Of a stretch of DNA of 14,946 nt, positions 6,932 through 14,946 are shown in pieces. Position 1 is the stretch's first letter, and every line of letters begins with the position of its first letter. A program made the position numbers and the translations under genes. Below the pieces are notes generated by a model. That model did not search any database and was not told where the DNA came from. It saw only the letters and a list, made by a program, of their open reading frames with translations. The stretch is from JBECKR01 sp040235415 (GTDB lineage Bacteria > Acidobacteriota > Polarisedimenticolia > Polarisedimenticolales > Polarisedimenticolaceae), in the NCBI GenBank assembly GCA_040235415.1, contig JBECKR010000184.1:1-14946 (forward strand). Reading direction: 5' to 3'.

Positions 6932-8358
6932 CCGACAAGCGCGCCGCCGCGACCGCCACCGCGCCGGACGGGATCGCGCCGTCGGACGAGGAGGCGGGCC
7001 GGATCCTGATCATCGACGACGAGCCCGTGATCCAGGACGTCCTGCGCGACCTGCTGCTGCGGGCGGGGTACGACGTCGAGCTGGCCTCGGACGCGGCCTC
7101 GGCGCGCGCCGTGCTCGAGCAGGGACGCGGGTTCGAGACCGTCCTGCTCGACGTCATGCTGCCCGACGCCGACGGTCTCGAGGTCCTGCGGTGGATCCGG
7201 GACCACGATCGCGACCTCGCGGTCGTCATGATCACCGCGTTCGGAACGGTCGAGAACGCGGTCGCCGCGATGAAGATCGGGGCGTTCCACTACCTCCGCA
7301 AGCCGTTCAAGAACGACGAGGTCTCGGCGCTCGTCGGCCGGGCGGTCCAGACGACGAGGCTCAAGCGCGAGAACGCGTCGCTCAAGCGCGCCCTCGAGGA
7401 GCGCTACCGCTTCGAGCGGATCATCGGCAAGTCGCGCCGCATGCAGGAGGTCTACCGCTTCATCGAGCAGGTCGCTCCGAGCCGCTCGACCGTGCTGATC
7501 CAGGGCGAGAGCGGGACCGGCAAGGAGCTCGTCGCCCAGGCGATCCACCGCCGCAGCACGCGGACCGAAAAGCCGTTCGTCGTGGTGAACAGCAACAGCA
7601 TCCCGACCGAGCTGCTCGAGGATAACTTGTTCGGGCACGCGCGGGGGGCGTTCACGGGCGCGAACGCCCAGAAACAGGGGCTCCTCGAGGTCGCGCAGGG
7701 CGGCACGATTCTGTTCGACGAGATCAGCACCGTGTCCCTCGAGGTCCAGGCCAAGCTGCTGCGGGTCATCCAGGAGAAGGAGTTCCTGCCCCTCGGAGCG
7801 CTCGAGAGCCGCACCGTGGACGTCCGGATCCTCGCCGCCACCAACGAGGACCTCCGGGAGCTGGTGGCCGCGGGGCGGTTCCGCGAGGACCTGTACTACC
7901 GCCTCAACGTCATCAGCGTGGTCCTGCCGCCGCTGCGCGCCCGCATGGAGGACGTGCCGCTGCTCGTGGAGCATTTCCTCGGGCGGTTCAACCGGGAGAA
8001 CGACAAGGCGGTGGAGCGCCTCGCGCCGGAGGTCCTCGAGCGGCTCATGGCGTACGGCTGGCCGGGCAACGTCCGGGAGCTGGAGAACGTCATCGAGCGC
8101 GGCGTCGTGCTGGCCCGGGGCCCGGAGATCACGGTCGACGTCCTGCCGCGGGACCTGAACCCCGCGGTGACGCTCCCGGACGCCGTCACGCTCCCGCGAG
8201 GCGTGCGGTACTACGACGCGGTCTCGCGGTTCGAGCGCCAGCTCATCGAGTCCGCCCTGCGACAGGCCGGTGGCGTCCAGAAACAGGCCGCGGAGATTCT
8301 CGGAATCAAGCCGACGACGCTCAACGAGAAGATCAAGCGGCTGCGCATCTCGATCTGA
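6928..8358 (+). CDS. NtrC-family sigma54-dependent response regulator
   Basis: The 476-residue protein is the likely partner of the kinase encoded just before it (ATGA overlap, 6928-6931). The receiver domain, residues about 25-140, has acidic Asp30/Asp31, phospho-acceptor Asp75 (LLDVMLPD), Thr103 and Lys125. The AAA+ domain, about 164-395, has Walker A GESGTGKE (193-200), the sigma54-contacting GAFTGA loop (240-245), a Walker B segment TILFDE (260-265), and the R-finger-region motif FREDLYYRLNV. The Fis-type helix-turn-helix is at about 436-472 (RQAGGVQKQAAEILGIKPTT). The intact GAFTGA loop means it should activate sigma54 polymerase. All key residues are present. A slightly unusual NSNSIPTELLEDNLF replaces the common NCAAIP-type motif before GAFTGA. 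Target promoters are inferred, with the operon's own promoter the best candidate. Confidence 0.96.
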   Translation: MTDKRAAATATAPDGIAPSDEEAGRILIIDDEPVIQDVLRDLLLRAGYDVELASDAASARAVLEQGRGFETVLLDVMLPDADGLEVLRWIRDHDRDLAVVMITAFGTVENAVAAMKIGAFHYLRKPFKNDEVSALVGRAVQTTRLKRENASLKRALEERYRFERIIGKSRRMQEVYRFIEQVAPSRSTVLIQGESGTGKELVAQAIHRRSTRTEKPFVVVNSNSIPTELLEDNLFGHARGAFTGANAQKQGLLEVAQGGTILFDEISTVSLEVQAKLLRVIQEKEFLPLGALESRTVDVRILAATNEDLRELVAAGRFREDLYYRLNVISVVLPPLRARMEDVPLLVEHFLGRFNRENDKAVERLAPEVLERLMAYGWPGNVRELENVIERGVVLARGPEITVDVLPRDLNPAVTLPDAVTLPRGVRYYDAVSRFERQLIESALRQAGGVQKQAAEILGIKPTTLNEKIKRLRISI

Positions 8359-8457
8359 ACCCCCCTCCGGAAAAACGCGCCATTCCCGACGTCGGCGCTG
8401 CACCGCTGCAGCACGATCCCGCGGAGGCGCTACCCCGCCGGACGGATTCGGGATAAA

Positions 8458-8491
8458 CCTCCGTCGGAGCTCACGGTTAGGTTGACGGAGG
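8458..8491. repeat. Inverted repeat overlapping the -35 box, candidate operator
   Basis: Perfect 8-bp arms CCTCCGTC (8458-8465) and GACGGAGG (8484-8491) are 18 bp apart. The right arm covers most of the -35 hexamer TTGACG (8482-8487) of the receptor gene's promoter, so a protein bound there would block RNA polymerase. The regulator is not identified. Confidence 0.4.
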
Positions 8492-8510
8492 GGGGACCCG
8501 GTGGTACATA
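8482..8510 (+). promoter_or_regulatory. Sigma70-type promoter of the TonB-dependent receptor gene
   Basis: TTGACG (8482-8487) is followed after exactly 17 bp by TACATA (8505-8510). Transcription should start near 8517, leaving a leader of about 125 nt before the ATG at 8643. The rest of the 8359-8642 gap contains the inverted repeat and the leader stem-loop listed separately. I see no terminator after the regulator gene. Confidence 0.65.
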
Positions 8511-8526
8511 ACCGAGGCTCGTTCGC

Positions 8527-8566
8527 CGGCTCTTCCGACATGCGTTCGTCCGAACCGTCGGAGCCG
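8527..8566 (+). promoter_or_regulatory. Long stem-loop in the 5' leader of the receptor gene
   Basis: The leader can fold as stacked stems: CGGCT (8527-8531) with AGCCG (8562-8566), CCGAC (8535-8539) with GTCGG (8557-8561), and an inner GTTCG (8544-8548) with CGAAC (8551-8555). That makes about 15 pairs with a 3-nt bulge. It begins about 10 nt after the predicted transcription start. It has no T-tract, so it is not an ordinary terminator. It could protect the mRNA, control translation or be a protein-binding site. Confidence 0.4.
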
Positions 8567-8642
8567 TCGGCCGGGGGGACGTCCGGTCGTTTCGAGGGGT
8601 GGGTCGAGGCACCGGCCGGGCCGTGATCGCCAGGAGGAGTCC

Positions 8643-11600
8643 ATGCGTTCGTTCCGCATCGCGCTGACGCTGATCGTGATCGGTCTGTCCGCGACCGCGA
8701 GCCTGGCCCAGTCGGGCGGCCTCCGGGTCGTGGTGACGGACGCCCAGGGAGCGCTTCCCGGGGCAACCGTGACGCTGAGCAACGAGCAGGGCTACATCAA
8801 GGCCGAGACGCAGCTGACCGACCCGAAGGGGGTCGTGGTGTTCCCGGTGCTGCGCGCCGGCACCGGCTACGTCCTGGAGGTGTCGTTCCCCGGGATGTCC
8901 ACCGTCCGGCAGTCCGATCTCAAGGTGAAGATCGGCGAAACCCAGACGATCCCCGTCCAGCTGACGACCGAGCTGGTCGAGAAGGTCGAGGTCACCGCCG
9001 AGCGCAAGGTCGTGGACCTCGAGAAGCCGACCCAGAGCACGAAGTTCAGCGACGAGTTCATGCAGAACCTGCCGATTCCGGGCAAGGCGTACCAGAGCGT
9101 GCTGACGCTCGCACCCGGCGTCCAGGACGACGACAACGACGGCAACCCGACGGTCTACGGCTCGCGCGCGCGCGACTTCAAGGCGACCGTCAGCGGCATC
9201 TCCAACGTCGACCCCCTGACCGGGCAGTACATGAGCGAGGTCAGCCTGAACTCGATCGAGGAGATGGAGGTCGTGACCGCCGGCGCGGGCGCCGAGTTCG
9301 GCCGCGCGCAGGGCGGCTACGCCCAGATCGTCCAGAAGCAAGGTACGAACGAGTTCGAGGGCGTGTTCGACATGATCTGGCGGTCGTCGAAGCTCGACGG
9401 CAACGGCGCGTCGAACGCGACGGGTTCGCAGGTTCCGAAGTTCGACTGGTACCAGCCCTCGATCCAGGTCTCGGGCCCGATCGTCAAGGACCGCCTGTGG
9501 TACCGCCTGACGCACGAGTACCAGTACATCCAGGACCCGCAGAACTTCGGCAACCGCATCGACGTCACGACCTACAAGCAGGGGATCAACTCCGACCAGC
9601 TGACCTGGCAGGTCTCGCCGCGCAACAAGCTCGTGTTCCTGTTCGACTACAACCCGCAGACGATCACGAACTTCGGGGTCAACGCGTTCACCCCGGTCGA
9701 TTCGAGCCTGGGCTCCGAGCTGGATTACAAGAAGTACAGCCTCGCGTGGACCGCGCCGTACTCGACGAAGATCCTGGTCGAGAGCAACTTCGCGTTCCAG
9801 GACTCCTCGCGCTCGAGGTACCCGACCTCGCCCAACGCGGTGAACGACTGCATCACCGACCCGAACCGCCCCGACCTCAGCAACACGCAGTGCGTCGACT
9901 TCACGCTGAACACGACGACCGGAGCCTACCCCGAGACCTACAAGGACCACCGCCAGCGGTTCACGGCGCTGAGCGACGCCACGGTCTACGCGGGCCGGTT
10001 CCTGGGCATGAGCCACCAGCTGAAGTTCGGGTTCTCGGTCGAGAACGAGCGCTTCATCGCCGACTACAGCGTCAAGCCGCAGATCCTGAACTTCTTGCAG
10101 TCGGAGAACCAGTCGAACCAGACCGGCGGCCCCGGCCAGCTCGATCGCGAGGAGGTCCTGATCGCGACGTTCTCCGTGCCCTCCGCCGTCCGGGTCCACG
10201 CCACCGGCACGGTGTTCTCGGGCTACGTCTCGGACCAGTTCCGGCCGATCGAGAGCATGGTCGTGACGCTCGGCGTCAACGTCTCGCGCGAGGCGACGGA
10301 TTCCGCCGGCGGGCAGTTCTTCGATCCCGAGGCCGAGCTTCAGCAGTTCATCGACGAGAGCGGCAACGTGCCCGCGTTCGAGAAGTCGCGGCTCGCTCTC
10401 GAGCTGTTCACGTCGTATCCCGCGATCGACGACCTGCGCACGAGCGTCGCCAACCAGCTCGGCAACGGCATCGAGCCGAGCGACGTCAACTGCTCGTTCT
10501 GCGGCCTGAACTCGTTCGCCGTGAAGCCTCGCGGCTTCGAGAACATCGCGCTCCGGAACACGAACGTCGCGCCGCGGCTGTCGATCACCTGGGATCCGTT
10601 CAACGACGGCAAGACCAAGGTCTCGGCGTCGGCGGGGCGGTACTTCAACAACGTTCCACTGTTGATCCCGCTGCGCGAGCTGCTGCCGGTCTCGGTCACG
10701 GTCCAGATCAACTGCCTCAACGGCAACTGCCAGCCGGGAGGGCGGGGCGACGCGCGGCCGACGATCACGATGGTCGACCGCAACCTCCGGACGCCGTACC
10801 AGGATGAGTGGCGGCTCGGGTTCGAGCGCCAGATCGCCCAGGAGACGAGCCTGTCGGTGTCGTACGTCAACCGCCGCTACCGCGACCAGATCCAGGACAT
10901 CGACATCAACCACGCGCCCGGGGACTACGGCCGCTGCCTGTACCAGAACCAGCCCGGCGATCCGACGGTGCAGCCGATCACCGACCCCGAGGATCCGCTG
11001 TACGGCATGTATCCGAACGGCGGCGACGGCATCATCGACGACTGCGTCGGCCGCAAGGTCATCCCGACACCGAACCCGGACGACCCCGGCGGCGGCGGGA
11101 TCGGCAGCGGCTTCGACAGCGCGTTCGACCGTCCCGACGGCATTCCCGACCTGTACGTTCAGAACCCGATCTGGGGGAACGTCTACGTCGTCGGCAACTA
11201 CAACTACTCGAACTACGAGGCGTACATCCTGGAGCTCGTCCGGCGGCAGTACCGCGGCTGGCAGATGGAGGCGTCGTACACGTGGTCGAAGTCCAAGGGG
11301 AACGGAGAGGACTTCTTCCAGCAGAACATCGGCAACGACCGCACGCTGCTCGAGGACGAGAAGGGCTACCAGTCGACCGATCGGCGGCACGCGATCAAGG
11401 TCAACGCCATCACGATCACGCCTTGGGGATTCCGGTTCGGCATGGCGGTGCAGTGGCTGTCCGGGCTGCCGTACTCGGTCCTGGTGCGGGACGTCTCGAA
11501 CGACGCCATCCCCCCGGTGCTCGAGGGGACGGCGAACAGCGTGGCGCGCCCGCGGCTGCGCTACGTCACGGGCGTGCGCAACGACCAGCGCAACCCGTCG

Positions 11601-11822
11601 TACTGGAACATCGACGTCCGCTTCATCAAGGAGCTGAGGGTCGGCAACCGCATCAACATGCAGCTGTCGGCCGAGATCTTCAACCTCCTGAACGACGGGA
11701 CGTTCTACAACTGGAACGACTTCCCGAACCAGCAGTACGGCCGCGAGATCAACGGGATCTTCGTCGACCGGCGCCAGCGCTTCGGACGGCGGTTCCAGCT
11801 CGGAGCCAAGGTCACGTTCTGA
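8643..11822 (+). CDS. Oar-type TonB-dependent outer-membrane receptor
   Basis: The 1059-residue protein has a signal peptide (residues 1 to about 22, cleavage likely after ATASLA) and a carboxypeptidase regulatory-like domain at about 25-105 (GLRVVVTDAQGALPGATVTL). A plug-like domain follows at about 108-240 (VEVTAERKVVDLEKP, then IEEMEVVTAGAGAEFGRAQGG), then a large beta-barrel to the C-terminal Phe (GAKVTF). This is the layout of Oar/SusC-like receptors that import large substrates with TonB energy. Several Cys pairs in loop regions (such as NCSFCG and NCLNGNC) may form disulphides. An Asp/Gly-rich loop near residues 794-838 resembles calcium-binding repeats. The start has AGGAGGAG (8632-8639) just upstream. 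It follows the kinase-regulator operon by 284 bp but has its own promoter. The substrate cannot be told from sequence. Confidence 0.92.
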   Translation: MRSFRIALTLIVIGLSATASLAQSGGLRVVVTDAQGALPGATVTLSNEQGYIKAETQLTDPKGVVVFPVLRAGTGYVLEVSFPGMSTVRQSDLKVKIGETQTIPVQLTTELVEKVEVTAERKVVDLEKPTQSTKFSDEFMQNLPIPGKAYQSVLTLAPGVQDDDNDGNPTVYGSRARDFKATVSGISNVDPLTGQYMSEVSLNSIEEMEVVTAGAGAEFGRAQGGYAQIVQKQGTNEFEGVFDMIWRSSKLDGNGASNATGSQVPKFDWYQPSIQVSGPIVKDRLWYRLTHEYQYIQDPQNFGNRIDVTTYKQGINSDQLTWQVSPRNKLVFLFDYNPQTITNFGVNAFTPVDSSLGSELDYKKYSLAWTAPYSTKILVESNFAFQDSSRSRYPTSPNAVNDCITDPNRPDLSNTQCVDFTLNTTTGAYPETYKDHRQRFTALSDATVYAGRFLGMSHQLKFGFSVENERFIADYSVKPQILNFLQSENQSNQTGGPGQLDREEVLIATFSVPSAVRVHATGTVFSGYVSDQFRPIESMVVTLGVNVSREATDSAGGQFFDPEAELQQFIDESGNVPAFEKSRLALELFTSYPAIDDLRTSVANQLGNGIEPSDVNCSFCGLNSFAVKPRGFENIALRNTNVAPRLSITWDPFNDGKTKVSASAGRYFNNVPLLIPLRELLPVSVTVQINCLNGNCQPGGRGDARPTITMVDRNLRTPYQDEWRLGFERQIAQETSLSVSYVNRRYRDQIQDIDINHAPGDYGRCLYQNQPGDPTVQPITDPEDPLYGMYPNGGDGIIDDCVGRKVIPTPNPDDPGGGGIGSGFDSAFDRPDGIPDLYVQNPIWGNVYVVGNYNYSNYEAYILELVRRQYRGWQMEASYTWSKSKGNGEDFFQQNIGNDRTLLEDEKGYQSTDRRHAIKVNAITITPWGFRFGMAVQWLSGLPYSVLVRDVSNDAIPPVLEGTANSVARPRLRYVTGVRNDQRNPSYWNIDVRFIKELRVGNRINMQLSAEIFNLLNDGTFYNWNDFPNQQYGREINGIFVDRRQRFGRRFQLGAKVTF

Positions 11823-11839
11823 CGTTCGCGGGGCGCACG

Positions 11840-11868
11840 TTGAACCCGCGGCGCCCGGCGGTTAGAAT
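11840..11868 (+). promoter_or_regulatory. Sigma70-type promoter of cysS
   Basis: TTGAAC (11840-11845), 17 bp, then TAGAAT (11863-11868), a one-mismatch -10 box. Transcription should start near 11875, with a leader of about 24 nt carrying CGGAG (11886-11890) 8 nt before the ATG. It lies in the 76-bp gap after the receptor gene, so cysS need not depend on read-through. Confidence 0.65.
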
Positions 11869-11898
11869 GGCGGGCCCTCCTCGAGCGGAGCTCCGTCG

Positions 11899-13299
<1,401 letters not shown>

Positions 13300-13331
13300 A
13301 CCCGGAAGCCTCCTGCGGAGTCGAATCGATC

Positions 13332-13433
13332 GTGGATACGTTGACCGCCGCGATCGCACGCGTCGAGCCCGGCCGGACCCGCACCGCGCTCGCGACGGGC
13401 CGCGCGCGGCTGCGGCAGGAGCTCCGCCGTTGA
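13332..13433 (+). CDS. Candidate small protein, 33 residues, coupled to yraN
   Basis: A GTG-started frame (13332) encodes a basic peptide, MDTLTAAIARVEPGRTRT and so on, ending RLRQELRR. I know no family for it. Reasons to list it: 30 of the 33 sense codons end in G or C, which is higher than at the first or second position and typical of real genes here. Its stop (13431-13433) overlaps the yraN TTG start by 4 nt, the same coupling seen at gatC-gatA and kinase-regulator. It also fills the 130-bp space after cysS. Its ribosome binding site (GGAG near 13316, about 11 nt away) is mediocre. It could instead be non-coding, with the yraN site (AGGAG, 13417-13421) lying in it by chance. Confidence 0.4.
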   Translation: MDTLTAAIARVEPGRTRTALATGRARLRQELRR

Positions 13434-13810
13434 CCCGCGAGCGGCAGGCGCTCGGCGCAGGCGGGGAGGACGCCGCCGCGCGCTGGCTCGAGCGCTCCGG
13501 GCTCCGGATCCTGGCGCGGCGGTTCCGCCTGCGGATGGGGGAGATCGACGTCGTCGCCGAGGACGAGGACGGCACGATCGTGTTCGTCGAGGTCAAGGCC
13601 CGTCGCGGGCTCCGTTTCGGCCGACCGGCGGAGGCGGTGACGGCAGTCAAGCGCCGGCGCCTCGCCCGGGTCGCGGCCGCGTTCCTCGCGCGCTGCGGGC
13701 TCTCGGGACGGCGCTCGCGATTCGACGTCGTCGAGATCCTCCCCGACGGCGCCGGAGGGCTCGAGGTCCGGCACATCCCGGACGCGTTCCGCCTGTGGGA
13801 CCGGCCATGA
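13430..13810 (+). CDS. yraN: YraN family endonuclease-fold protein (UPF0102)
   Basis: The 126-residue protein has the YraN signature: GAGGEDAAARWLERSG near the N-terminus, then GEIDVVAEDEDGTIVFVEVKARRG. The conserved residues Glu13, Asp40, Glu54 and Lys56 form the PD-(D/E)XK nuclease-like site. The family is widespread in bacteria, and its role is not well established but likely concerns DNA processing. The start is the TTG at 13430: AGGAG lies 8 nt upstream and the length matches the usual 115-130 residues. No ATG or GTG lies near enough to keep the N-terminal motif. It follows the possible small gene with a 4-nt overlap. It ends 57 bp before the tRNA gene. Confidence 0.92.
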   Translation: MTRERQALGAGGEDAAARWLERSGLRILARRFRLRMGEIDVVAEDEDGTIVFVEVKARRGLRFGRPAEAVTAVKRRRLARVAAAFLARCGLSGRRSRFDVVEILPDGAGGLEVRHIPDAFRLWDRP

Positions 13811-13821
13811 CCGGTGCGTGG

Positions 13822-13850
13822 TTGACGCCGCTCGGGCCGTGAGCTATTTT
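13822..13850 (+). promoter_or_regulatory. Promoter of the tRNA-Gly gene
   Basis: TTGACG (13822-13827), 17 bp, then TATTTT (13845-13850). Transcription would begin near 13857, about 11 nt before the mature tRNA end. The bases after the -10 box are GC-rich, as in stringently controlled stable-RNA promoters. Confidence 0.65.
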
Positions 13851-13867
13851 CCTGCGGCGCGCGCGAC

Positions 13868-13943
<76 letters not shown>

Positions 13944-13945
13944 GA

Positions 13946-13971
13946 AGCTCCGGTATTCCGGGGCTTTTTTT
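13946..13971 (+). terminator. Rho-independent terminator after tRNA-Gly
   Basis: An 8-bp stem AGCTCCGG (13946-13953) and CCGGGGCT (13958-13965), with one G-U pair and loop TATT, is followed by a T-tract to 13971. It begins 3 nt after the CCA of the tRNA. Composition suggests it belongs to the lower-GC side of the contig. Confidence 0.85.
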
Positions 13972-13982
13972 ATACCCTGAAT

Positions 13983-14946
13983 TTACTGATCCAAGGGTAA
14001 CCCGATATGTGTATCATTCGAGATGGTCGCTCCCTTCCGAACTACGATAATTCCGTCTTTGATGTAGTAGCTCTTTCCTTCGTGAGCCTCCAAACCGGGC
14101 CCGCCCTTTATGACCACATTGGTGCCAATCTTGACATTTCGGTCAATGATAGCATTCTCAATATATGAATTGTCACCCACACCCATCGGGGTCCTTCCGT
14201 CCTCGAGTAACTCGCTGAGATTCTGGTAGGTGTCCTGTCCCATGATGTAGGACGAACGTATGACAGAGTTTCTTCCGATCCTTGATCTGACCCCAATAAC
14301 TGATCGGTAGATCTCACGCGCATTGATGATACATCCCTCAGCGATCAGTGCTCTTTCGCAGTGTGTGCCAAAGATCTTTGTAGGACTCAACATTCTTGCC
14401 CTGGTATAAACCACCTGCTCATTGTCAAACAGGTTGAATGCAGGTACTGGATCTGTGAGCGCGAGGTTTGCCTCGTAGAAGGACTGGATCGTCCCGATGT
14501 CTGTCCAGTATCCGTCGTAAGGGAAACTGTTGACGCGATACCCGTTTGTTATAGCGTATGGAATGATGCCCTTGCCAAAGTCATGTTCATCTGGGTTTCT
14601 CTCAAGAAGATCGAGGAGTATTTCCTTGTTGAAGAGATAGATACCCATGGAAGCGAGATAATGCTTGTTCTGGCTGGTATACTTTTCTTCCAGTTCCGAT
14701 GTCCACTCATGCAAAATATCCTGTGAAGGTTTTTCAACGAACTTTTGAATTCTGCCTTCCCGGTTCACTTTCATGATGCCGAATCCGGTAGCTTCCCGTG
14801 AAGTGACAGGGATGGTGGCAATTGTCAATTGCGCTTCGGTCTCCTCGTGGAATTTCAGGAAATTCGTAAAATCCATTTGGTAAAGCTGATCCCCTGAAAG
14901 TACCATGACAAAATCGAAGTCGAAATTCGATATCCTGGGCATGGAC
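13983..14946 (-). CDS. glgC: Glucose-1-phosphate adenylyltransferase, C-terminal part (5' end beyond window)
   Basis: This is ADP-glucose pyrophosphorylase, which makes ADP-glucose from ATP and glucose 1-phosphate for glycogen synthesis. About 320 residues are present. They include the active-site VLSGDQLYQMDF, the sugar-phosphate site KFVEKPSQ, GYWTDIGTIQSFYEANLAL, and the left-handed beta-helix C-terminal domain (LIAEGCIINAREI, VIGVRSRIGRNSVI). The frame stays open to base 14946, so roughly the first 100 residues, including the GGxGTRL nucleotide-binding loop, are outside. The Met at 14942 is internal, not the start. Wording such as IATIPVTSREATGFGI and FNLFDNEQVVYTRAR resembles Bacteroidota GlgC. 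GC content and codon use (many A/T third positions) differ sharply from all genes to the left. It converges on the tRNA gene. Function is very secure; origin in the same genome is doubtful. Confidence 0.95.
   Translation of the reverse strand, partial: SMPRISNFDFDFVMVLSGDQLYQMDFTNFLKFHEETEAQLTIATIPVTSREATGFGIMKVNREGRIQKFVEKPSQDILHEWTSELEEKYTSQNKHYLASMGIYLFNKEILLDLLERNPDEHDFGKGIIPYAITNGYRVNSFPYDGYWTDIGTIQSFYEANLALTDPVPAFNLFDNEQVVYTRARMLSPTKIFGTHCERALIAEGCIINAREIYRSVIGVRSRIGRNSVIRSSYIMGQDTYQNLSELLEDGRTPMGVGDNSYIENAIIDRNVKIGTNVVIKGGPGLEAHEGKSYYIKDGIIVVRKGATISNDTHIGLPLDQ

Noticed and set aside
8607..8622. GG-N10-GC match (AGGCACCGGCCGGGCC) before the receptor as a sigma54 promoter
   Set aside because: It lacks the TT of the -12 element, would start transcription beyond or at the ribosome binding site, and a much better sigma70 promoter is present.
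8430..11390. Very long open frame (986 codons) antisense to the TonB-dependent receptor
   Set aside because: It mirrors the receptor's codon structure in GC-rich DNA. Its translation is low-complexity Val/Arg/Leu/Asp-rich with no domain, while the sense frame has clear domains.
14361..14726. Plus-strand 121-codon open frame within glgC
   Set aside because: It is antisense to a conserved enzyme and shows no motif.
13944..14946. Low-GC stretch as a genomic island integrated at tRNA-Gly
   Set aside because: No integrase, direct repeat or other mobility gene is visible, and the tRNA is left mispaired. A chimeric assembly explains it better, although the window ends too soon to exclude an island.

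Overview
The window has two unlike parts. Bases 1 to about 13,930 are very GC-rich (roughly 70% by eye, with strong GC at third codon positions). They carry ordinary bacterial housekeeping genes together with two outer-membrane barrel proteins that have N-terminal carboxypeptidase-regulatory-like domains (Oar-type), a PDZ-containing membrane histidine kinase and an NtrC-family response regulator. That mix suggests a high-GC Gram-negative bacterium, and the Oar-type proteins make Acidobacteriota my best guess. This is an inference only. Bases from about 13,935 to the end are much poorer in GC (about 45%) and hold a glgC fragment whose sequence looks like Bacteroidota. The change falls inside or at the 3' end of a tRNA-Gly gene whose acceptor stem does not pair properly, so the contig is probably chimeric there.

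Layout. Minus strand, 1766 down to 1: a secreted protein of unknown function, then gatC (TTG start) and the 5' part of gatA (GTG start, 4-nt overlap with gatC), running off the left edge. At about 1766-1879 there are divergent promoters with overlapping -35 boxes. Plus strand, 1879-3882: an outer-membrane barrel protein with a regulatory-like domain and no recognisable TonB plug. 4136-8358: a two-gene operon (ATGA overlap) for a PDZ/multi-TM/GAF/PAS histidine kinase and a sigma54-activating response regulator. A very good sigma54 (-24/-12) promoter match sits just upstream of it, with a palindrome about 150 bp further up. 8643-11822: a full-length Oar-type TonB-dependent receptor behind a sigma70 promoter, an inverted repeat and a structured 5' leader. 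11899-13299: cysS with its own promoter. 13332-13433: a possible 33-residue small gene coupled to yraN (13430-13810). 13868-13943: tRNA-Gly(GCC) with its promoter and terminator. 13983-14946, minus strand: glgC, 5'-truncated by the window end.

How they may work together. GatC and GatA belong to the tRNA-dependent amidotransferase (GatB is not visible), and CysS charges tRNA-Cys, so the flanks are translation genes. The centre is a signalling and outer-membrane module: a kinase whose only recognisable extracytoplasmic domain is a PDZ, its regulator, and two outer-membrane barrels on either side, both ending in V-x-F. A testable idea is that the kinase's periplasmic PDZ senses barrel C-termini or another envelope signal, and that the regulator drives its own operon through sigma54. 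The barrel genes have sigma70-type promoters, so direct sigma54 control of them is not supported here.
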